38,869 nt of DNA from CAYQUC01 sp048061315. GTDB taxonomy: Bacteria > Pseudomonadota > Gammaproteobacteria > UBA6429 > Thiohalophilaceae. The position numbers were made by a program, and so were the translations under genes. Position 1 is the stretch's first letter, and every line of letters starts with the position of its first letter. Below are positions 33,142 to 38,869 of the stretch, in pieces. The notes beneath the pieces are model-generated. The model worked only from the letters and a program-made list of their open reading frames with translations, had not been told where the DNA came from and did no database searches. The stretch covers positions 1 through 38,869 of the forward strand of contig JBGMRJ010000015.1 in the NCBI GenBank assembly GCA_048061315.1, given 5' to 3'.

Positions 33142-34287
33142 TTAATCAGCTTGTCTTCTCAGAAATGCTGGAATATCAAGATAATCCATATTGTCCATTG
33201 AGCCCTTCATACCCGCATTTTCCGAATTTTTATGTCTGATCACGGTGGGACGATCTAATGAACCATAATCCACATCACCATTACTCGTTTTATTAACGAT
33301 CAATTTAACCGGCTCTTCATTATAAAGTTCATTAGTGCCTAAACCGGTAGCAACAACCGTAACACGCAACTCACCAGACATTTCAGGATCAATCACTGTA
33401 CCGACCACAACAGTGGCATCATCAGAAGCAAAACTTTTTACAGTATTACCAACTTCTTCAAATTCACCAATTGACATATCGAGACCAGCAGTCACATTCA
33501 CTAAAATTCCTCGAGCACCGGATAAATTAACATCTTCCAGTAATGGACTTGCAATAGCAGCTTCAGCAGCAACCTTTGCACGATCTTCGCCACTGGCTTT
33601 ACCGGAACCCATCATTGCCATTCCCATTTCAGACATAACAGTTCGGACATCAGCGAAATCAACGTTAATTAAACCAGGTCGTGTAATTAATTCAGCAATA
33701 CCCTGAACGGCTCCTAATAAAATATCATTTGCGGCTTTAAATGCGTCCAGCAAACTAATATTTTTACCTAACACACTCAGAAGCTTTTCATTTGGAATTG
33801 TTATTAAAGAATCAACATATTGTTTTAACTCTTTAATACCAGCATCAGCGACTTCCATTCGTTTAACACCTTCAAATGGAAATGGCTTCGTCACCACTGC
33901 AACTGTTAAGATACCCAGCTCTTTAGCAACTTGTGCAACAATAGGTGCGGCACCAGTTCCTGTACCACCACCCATTCCGGCAGTAATAAATATCATATCA
34001 GAACCATCCATAATTTCTTCTAAACGCTCACGATCTTCCAATGCAGCATCTCTACCAACTTGTGGATCCGCGCCAGCACCCAGTCCCTTAGTTATAGTAG
34101 AGCCTAACTGTAAGGCAGTACGTGAACGCACATTTTTTAATGCCTGGGCATCGGTATTAGCACAAATAAATTCAACACCTTCGATGTCTTGTGCCACCAT
34201 ATGCTCAACCGCATTACCACCACCGCCACCAACACCAATAACTTTAATGACAGCGCTCTGCGTATAAGAGTCCATTAATTCAAACAT
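33142..34287 (-). CDS. ftsZ: Cell division GTPase FtsZ
   Basis: The 381-residue bacterial tubulin has the GTP-binding signature GGGTGTG at about 106-112, the early loop IGVGGGGGNAVEHM, and the T7 loop region NVDFADVRTVMSEMGMAMMG. The conserved C-terminal peptide DYLDIPAFLRRQAD binds FtsA, ZipA and ZapD; zapD is in this window. The linker is about 60 residues. A perfect AGGAGG lies 8 nt before the ATG, directly behind a small hairpin. It is transcribed behind ftsQ-ftsA. Confidence 0.98.
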   Translation of the reverse strand: MFELMDSYTQSAVIKVIGVGGGGGNAVEHMVAQDIEGVEFICANTDAQALKNVRSRTALQLGSTITKGLGAGADPQVGRDAALEDRERLEEIMDGSDMIFITAGMGGGTGTGAAPIVAQVAKELGILTVAVVTKPFPFEGVKRMEVADAGIKELKQYVDSLITIPNEKLLSVLGKNISLLDAFKAANDILLGAVQGIAELITRPGLINVDFADVRTVMSEMGMAMMGSGKASGEDRAKVAAEAAIASPLLEDVNLSGARGILVNVTAGLDMSIGEFEEVGNTVKSFASDDATVVVGTVIDPEMSGELRVTVVATGLGTNELYNEEPVKLIVNKTSNGDVDYGSLDRPTVIRHKNSENAGMKGSMDNMDYLDIPAFLRRQAD

Positions 34288-34295
34288 TGTATTAA

Positions 34296-34317
34296 CCTCC
34301 TCACTGATATTTCAGTG
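34296..34317 (-). promoter_or_regulatory. Consensus Shine-Dalgarno with abutting hairpin before ftsZ
   Basis: On the minus strand, CACTGA-AATA-TCAGTG forms a perfect 6 bp stem with a 4 nt loop and is followed at once by AGGAGG and an 8 nt spacer to the ATG. The strong site fits the need for far more FtsZ than FtsA. The stem may protect a processed 5' end or keep the site open. Confidence 0.6.
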
Positions 34318-34332
34318 TTAAAATATAAAAAA

Positions 34333-35568
34333 CTAAAAATTACCTTGAAACCAACTTTTCATTCTATTTAAAACAGTCTTGATATTTCCATCCATAGCCG
34401 ACGACACTCGCCGTAACTCTCTACTTTGAAAACCAAATAATAATAATCCAACCCCGGTTGAATGAGTTGGCTTCCTGACAACATCAATTAAGCCGGTTAC
34501 AAATTGCGGAACACCAATTCTAACGGGAGCGTGAAAAACTTCTTCAGCCAGGTCAGTACAACCTTCCATTTTTGAGCTACCACCCGTTAATACGATTCCT
34601 GCCGCACACATATCTTCAAATCCGGATCGTTGTAATTCAGATTTAATTAATGTAAATAATTCTTCATAACGTGGCTCAACTACTTCAGCTAATGTTTGTC
34701 GTGCGAGACGGCGCGCGGGTCGGTCGCCTACACTAGGTACTTCAATAGTTTCATCTGCAGTAGCTAACTGCGTTAAACAACATGCATATTTAATTTTAAT
34801 TTCTTCTGCATTCTGAGTAGGTGTTCTGAGTGCAACGGCAATGTCATTGGTGACCTGATCTCCTGCAATAGGTATCACTGCAGTGTGTCGAATCGCACCT
34901 TCAGTAAAAACAGCTATATCAGTTGTACCACCACCAATATCCACCAAACAAACTCCTAGCTCTTTCTCATCCTCGGTTAACGCCGAATAACTCGATGCGA
35001 GTTGTTCCAGAATAATATCATCAACTTCAAGTCCACAACGTTTAACGCATTTGATAATATTTTGAGCTGCACTAACTGCACCGGTAACCATGTGAACTTT
35101 TGCTTCCAATCTGACACCAGACATTCCGATGGGCTCACGAATCCCATCCTGGTTATCAATAATAAATTCTTGAGGTAAGATATGAAGAATTTTTTGATCC
35201 GCTGGAATCGCAACAGCCCGGGCAGCATCAATGACACGATCAACATCAAGAGAATTAACCTCTTTCTCTCGAATGGCAACTATACCGTGAGAATTCAAAC
35301 TGCGGATATGACTACCCGCTATTCCTGCAAAAACAGAATGTATCTGACAACCCGACATTAATTCTGCTTCCTCAACTGCACGTTGAATTGAGTGAACCGT
35401 TGATTCGATATTGACCACAACACCCTTTTTCAATCCTCTAGAAGGACAAGAACCAATACCGATTATTTCTATTTCATCTTCTGGAGTAACTTCACCTACA
35501 ATACAAGATACTTTTGAGGTTCCAATATCTAAACCAACAATTAAATTCTTATCTATTTTTTTAGACAT
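34333..35568 (-). CDS. ftsA: Cell division protein FtsA
   Basis: The 411-residue actin-like ATPase has phosphate loop 1 NLIVGLDIGTSKVSCIVGE near the N-terminus and phosphate loop 2 VCLVDIGGGTTDIAVF at about 205. The adenosine-binding region is GIVLTGGSSKMEG, and the C-terminal amphipathic helix NRMKSWFQGNF tethers it to the membrane. FtsA anchors FtsZ filaments to the inner membrane. It overlaps the ftsQ 3' end by 8 nt and precedes ftsZ by 45 nt. Confidence 0.98.
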   Translation of the reverse strand: MSKKIDKNLIVGLDIGTSKVSCIVGEVTPEDEIEIIGIGSCPSRGLKKGVVVNIESTVHSIQRAVEEAELMSGCQIHSVFAGIAGSHIRSLNSHGIVAIREKEVNSLDVDRVIDAARAVAIPADQKILHILPQEFIIDNQDGIREPIGMSGVRLEAKVHMVTGAVSAAQNIIKCVKRCGLEVDDIILEQLASSYSALTEDEKELGVCLVDIGGGTTDIAVFTEGAIRHTAVIPIAGDQVTNDIAVALRTPTQNAEEIKIKYACCLTQLATADETIEVPSVGDRPARRLARQTLAEVVEPRYEELFTLIKSELQRSGFEDMCAAGIVLTGGSSKMEGCTDLAEEVFHAPVRIGVPQFVTGLIDVVRKPTHSTGVGLLLFGFQSRELRRVSSAMDGNIKTVLNRMKSWFQGNF

Positions 35569-36340
35569 ATTGAACTCCCATCAACATATTTCCTGCATTC
35601 GTAGCTTGAGTATTTTCTTTCCATTTAATCGAAAACCCATTGGTATACCGCATGTCAACATAATCAATCTTATTCGAATATTTTTTAAGGTCTATTTTAT
35701 ATGCCGTAATAAAGCGCATTAATCTTTTTCGATACTCGTTACGACCAAGTGAAATTTTAATATCGTTTGATAACTGCAAATATATAGCACGCCTATCATC
35801 CAGTTTAAATTCACTGACACTTAGCTCGACTTTATTCAATTGGTCTTCAAGTTCCTGATAAACAGTCATCACTTTTTCTTTGATATTTTCAGGTCCCATT
35901 AATACTGGAAGTTTTAGCGCCGTAATGTTTACCGGTTCAAAATATTCGCCCTGTTCATTCAGTAAGCCGTTATTTTTCCAAAAAGCATATGCTGTTTGTT
36001 CTTTAATTGTAACCACCACGCTATCTGGCCAAACTCGTCGAACAGCGGCTTCTTTTACCCAAGCCAGTTCCTCAATTTTAAGTTTTAAGCCATGAACGTT
36101 AACTCTTAAATATCCTCCATTAACATCATCACTAATCGCATCAAGAATCATTTTTTCAGTAACATTAATAAACTCTCCTTGAGCCCTGATTTTTTTAATT
36201 GGTAATATAGCATCAAAGCTAATTTGAGAAAGAACTCCTGTTAACAAACCAATACATAATGCAACTAAAATAATTTTTCTAATGAAATTATTAGTTGTAA
36301 TTTCTTTTTGTGAATTTTTATTTTTAGCTTTGGCTTTCAT
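35561..36340 (-). CDS. ftsQ: Cell division protein FtsQ
   Basis: The 259-residue bitopic protein has a Lys-rich cytoplasmic tail and a TM helix at about 22-42 (FIRKIILVALCIGLLTGVL). The POTRA domain follows (about 50-120, IKKIRAQGEFINVTEKMILD) with the conserved WVKEAAVRRVWPDSVVVTIK strand, then the FtsQ beta-domain. It recruits FtsB/FtsL. The ATG at 36340 is preferred because GAGG lies 6 nt upstream. An in-frame ATG 9 codons earlier has no ribosome site and would deepen the overlap with ddl to 44 nt. Confidence 0.95.
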   Translation of the reverse strand: MKAKAKNKNSQKEITTNNFIRKIILVALCIGLLTGVLSQISFDAILPIKKIRAQGEFINVTEKMILDAISDDVNGGYLRVNVHGLKLKIEELAWVKEAAVRRVWPDSVVVTIKEQTAYAFWKNNGLLNEQGEYFEPVNITALKLPVLMGPENIKEKVMTVYQELEDQLNKVELSVSEFKLDDRRAIYLQLSNDIKISLGRNEYRKRLMRFITAYKIDLKKYSNKIDYVDMRYTNGFSIKWKENTQATNAGNMLMGVQYV

Positions 36341-37313
36341 TTTCAACCTCGGCTTTACATTCTTCATTTAGGGCTTCATCTAAAATCAATAAAACCAATT
36401 TATCAAAATCAATTCCGGCTTGCTCTGCTGCCATTGGAACCAGGCTGTGATCTGTCATTCCAGGTACGGTATTAATTTCTATTATCCAGGGTTTATTTTG
36501 TTGATCCAGAAATAAATCTACACGTCCCCAGCCACTCGCACCTGTTGCATCAAACACAGACAAAGCCAAATTATTTAATTGCATTTCTATCACATCGTCA
36601 AGACCACAGGGACAATAATAATTAGTATCTGTTGCTTCATATTTTGCGACATAGTCATAAAATTTTCGTGGCGTATCCAAACGAATTAATGGTAGAGCCT
36701 CATGCCCTAAAATTGTTGCAGTATATTCAGCACCATCAATATACCTTTCAGCCATCACATTCGTGCAAAATCGAGAAGCTGTAACATAAGCACCATAAAG
36801 CTCACTAGCATCTTCCACAATACTCATGCCTACGCTGGATCCTTCTAAAGCGGGTTTAACAACTAATGGTAAACCGAGACTTGAAGCAATATATTCAAAA
36901 TCAGAATCTTCAGTCATAATCGCAAACCCGGGAGTTGGTAAACCAATTCCATCGAGTAATTGTTTGGTTTTAATCTTATCCATCGTTAGTGCTGATGCGA
37001 TAACATTGCTTCCAGTATAAGGTTTAGCTTTTAATTCCAGTAATGCCTGAATAACACCATCTTCACCACCGCGACCGTGTAACATGTTAAATGCAATATC
37101 GTATTCACAATTTTCAATTTGAGATATCGCAGTTTCTTTTTTAACATCTATCGCAGCACATTCAATATTTTGACGCTTAAGTGCATTTAAAACTGCGCTA
37201 CCGCCATTCAAGGAAACTTCACGTTCAGCAGACCACCCCCCCATCAATACCACGACTTTACCGTAGTGATCAGGGTTGCTCTTAAAATTATTATTCAAAT
37301 TCTGAACTGACAT
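36324..37313 (-). CDS. ddlB: D-alanine--D-alanine ligase Ddl
   Basis: This is a 329-residue ATP-grasp ligase. Motifs are VVVLMGGWSAEREVSLNGG (about 20-38), FNMLHGRGGEDGVIQALLE (about 75-93), PLVVKPALEGSSVGM (about 150-164), EYTATILG and the C-terminal WIIEINTVPGMTDHSLVPMA that binds Mg2+ and substrate. It makes D-Ala-D-Ala for peptidoglycan precursors. In E. coli-like FtsQAZ clusters this gene is ddlB. It overlaps ftsQ by 17 nt. Confidence 0.97.
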   Translation of the reverse strand: MSVQNLNNNFKSNPDHYGKVVVLMGGWSAEREVSLNGGSAVLNALKRQNIECAAIDVKKETAISQIENCEYDIAFNMLHGRGGEDGVIQALLELKAKPYTGSNVIASALTMDKIKTKQLLDGIGLPTPGFAIMTEDSDFEYIASSLGLPLVVKPALEGSSVGMSIVEDASELYGAYVTASRFCTNVMAERYIDGAEYTATILGHEALPLIRLDTPRKFYDYVAKYEATDTNYYCPCGLDDVIEMQLNNLALSVFDATGASGWGRVDLFLDQQNKPWIIEINTVPGMTDHSLVPMAAEQAGIDFDKLVLLILDEALNEECKAEVENESQS

Positions 37314-37334
37314 AAATTTTATAATCGCTAAAAA

Positions 37335-38255
37335 TCAGCTTTTATCTCCTATCACTTTAACTTCGACAATCATCCTTATGTTGTGCTCTTTATAAATTAA
37401 ATCACTGACATATTTAATTAGTGCTTCAACATCATTTGATGATGCCGAGCCAGTATTAATAAAAAAATTGGCATGCTTTTCTGAAACACATGCCCCACCA
37501 ATACAAAAACCTTTTAATCCGGCGTCTTCAATTAATTTAGCTGCAAAGTGCCCATCAGGGTTACGAAAAACCGAACCTGCATTCGCTAGCTGTGTTGGCT
37601 GTGTTGCACCTCGACGCCGTAATATTTCCTTAATTTTTTCTTTTACCGTAACTTCTTCACTAGAAATTAATTTAAAAGTTCCCGATACAAACCATTCATC
37701 AACACCAAGTTCAAAGTCTTTCCCGGATACCTGTCGATAACTAATATCAAAATCATCTTTTGAACGTTTTCGTATTTCACCCTGACGAGTAAGCATTTCG
37801 ACTTCAACCACAAATTCCCAAATTTCATGACCTAATGCACCGGCATTCATATTAAGTGCTCCACCAATGGTTCCGGGTATACCACTTAAAAACTCAATAC
37901 CGGATAGTGCCTGTTCAGCACATTTTTTTGCTATTTTCGGGCATGCTACACCGGCTTCAACCGTAACCTGTTTATTTTCGATGAAATTAATTTCATTTAA
38001 TACACCGCTAGTGCAAATAACTGTACCGCGGATTCCAGCATCTCTGACCAGGAGATTACTCCCTAAACCAACCCATACTATATTTTCAGTTACCGCTAAC
38101 GATTTTAAAAAAAGTGCTAAATCAGTTACTGACTCCGGTAAATAAAATTGATCAGCAATACCACCAATTCGCCAAGAGGTATGACGTGACATTGCTTCAT
38201 TTAATTTTAAAATTCCGTTATGTTTTGTAGCCATTTTTAGGCATTCCTCTAACAT
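37335..38255 (-). CDS. murB: UDP-N-acetylenolpyruvoylglucosamine reductase MurB
   Basis: The 306-residue FAD enzyme has the FAD-binding N-terminal part with HTSWRIGGIADQFYLPES and VGLGSNLLVRD, then FLSGIPGTIGGALNMNAGAL. The C-terminal part has RRRGATQPTQLANAGSVFRN (the conserved Ser and Phe) and a GLKGFCIGGACVSEKHANF stretch with the catalytic-loop residues. The length is that of the shorter type II enzymes, about 35 residues below E. coli MurB. A second in-frame ATG 7 codons later (38234), with AGAGG 11 nt upstream, could be the true start. It follows murC after 4 nt. Confidence 0.96.
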   Translation of the reverse strand: MLEECLKMATKHNGILKLNEAMSRHTSWRIGGIADQFYLPESVTDLALFLKSLAVTENIVWVGLGSNLLVRDAGIRGTVICTSGVLNEINFIENKQVTVEAGVACPKIAKKCAEQALSGIEFLSGIPGTIGGALNMNAGALGHEIWEFVVEVEMLTRQGEIRKRSKDDFDISYRQVSGKDFELGVDEWFVSGTFKLISSEEVTVKEKIKEILRRRGATQPTQLANAGSVFRNPDGHFAAKLIEDAGLKGFCIGGACVSEKHANFFINTGSASSNDVEALIKYVSDLIYKEHNIRMIVEVKVIGDKS

Positions 38256-38259
38256 AATC

Positions 38260-38869
38260 TTATGCTGACGCTATTGATTGAATTTGCTCAGGTAGTTGAG
38301 CCGACATCGCACCAATATTACCTGCACCCAAGGTCAATAAAATATCGTCATTCTCTAAAATACCAACTAAAGTTTCCGGTAGTAATTCAATTTGTTCTAC
38401 AAAAACAGGATCAACTTGCCCCCTCATTCTAATTGCACGCGATAATGCCCGACCATCAGCCCCGGTCAATACATCTTCTCCTGCTGCATATACCTCAAGC
38501 AAAACTAAAATATCAACTTGTGATAATACTATACAAAAATCTTCAAACAGATCCCGTGTACGGGTGTAACGATGCGGTTGAAAAGCAACAACCAGTCTTT
38601 GGCCCGGCCATCCACTGCGTATCGCTTTTATTGTTGCTGCAACCTCACTCGGATGATGACCATAATCATCAATTAACGTTATATTTTTTGCATTAAACTT
38701 AAACTTCTCAATTTGAAAACGTCGGCCAATGCCTTCAAATTTTTCCAGTGCATTAGCGATAGCACTTTTCTCAACACCAACCTGATCAGCAATAGTAATA
38801 GCTGCGAGAGCATTTAATACATTGTGTTCACCGGGCATGTTTAAAGTGATTGTCAACCAACTGTCGTCA
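38260..38869 (-). CDS. murC: UDP-N-acetylmuramate--L-alanine ligase MurC, C-terminal part (cut by window edge)
   Basis: The frame is open to the window end, so about 203 C-terminal residues are visible of a protein usually near 470. LNMPGEHNVLNALAAITIA marks the end of the ATP-binding central domain. LIDDYGHHPSEVAATIKAIR, VVAFQPHRYTRTRDLFEDF and VLLEVYAAGEDVLTGADG belong to the Mur-ligase C-terminal domain. MurC adds L-Ala to UDP-MurNAc in the cytoplasm. It is followed by murB after 4 nt in the standard dcw order. Confidence 0.97.
   Translation of the reverse strand, partial: DDSWLTITLNMPGEHNVLNALAAITIADQVGVEKSAIANALEKFEGIGRRFQIEKFKFNAKNITLIDDYGHHPSEVAATIKAIRSGWPGQRLVVAFQPHRYTRTRDLFEDFCIVLSQVDILVLLEVYAAGEDVLTGADGRALSRAIRMRGQVDPVFVEQIELLPETLVGILENDDILLTLGAGNIGAMSAQLPEQIQSIASA

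Noticed and set aside
33335..33706. Plus-strand frame of 123 codons opposite ftsZ
   Set aside because: It is antisense to a conserved gene, rich in Ser, Thr and Pro as mirrored ftsZ codons would give, and has no initiation signal.

Overview
The window is chromosomal DNA from an AT-rich gammaproteobacterium. I cannot name the genus. The evidence is the linkage of the division and cell-wall (dcw) cluster end murC-murB-ddl-ftsQ-ftsA-ftsZ-lpxC to dciA, an M23 peptidase, secA, argJ and a Nudix/ThiE-type gene, followed by coaE, zapD and pilD-pilC-pilB, plus a complete-looking gspC-M type II secretion (T2SS) operon. No rRNA, tRNA or CRISPR array was recognised.

Layout. (1) About 1-10.4 kb, minus strand: gspC-D-E-F-G-H-I-J-K-L and the start of gspM, tightly packed with 4-8 nt overlaps. 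No gspO is present in the sequenced part; the PilD encoded 4 kb away can cleave both pseudopilins and pilins. (2) 10.4-11.0 kb: a shared 629 bp divergent regulatory region with a well-matched sigma-54 promoter pointing to a type IV prepilin gene. (3) 11.0-17.1 kb, plus strand: prepilin, pilB, pilC, pilD, coaE, zapD. (4) 17.1-23.9 kb: an accessory block. It begins in a decayed copy of yacG and carries two tandem diverged pilins under a near-consensus sigma-54 promoter, a TfpZ-type pilin accessory protein, a protein with an EIQxDW motif known from phage polyvalent proteins, three small genes, a phage-repressor-like HTH regulator with a 21-bp-spaced operator over a divergent promoter, and a lipoprotein. 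(5) 23.9-31.4 kb, minus strand: Nudix/ThiE, argJ, secA, a CapA-like lipoprotein and an M23 peptidase; dciA is on the plus strand. (6) 32-38.9 kb, minus strand: lpxC, ftsZ, ftsA, ftsQ, ddl, murB and the 3' part of murC.

How it works together. The T2SS and type IV pilus assembly genes sit back to back and probably share PilD. The extra pilins and TfpZ would use the PilB/PilC/PilD machine from the neighbouring operon. Both pilin loci have sigma-54 promoters, which suggests PilS/PilR-type co-regulation. The block between zapD and the Nudix gene looks like an insertion into an otherwise conserved neighbourhood (coaE-zapD-yacG-Nudix-argJ-secA), with yacG lost at its left edge. This block is the most unusual part of the window.
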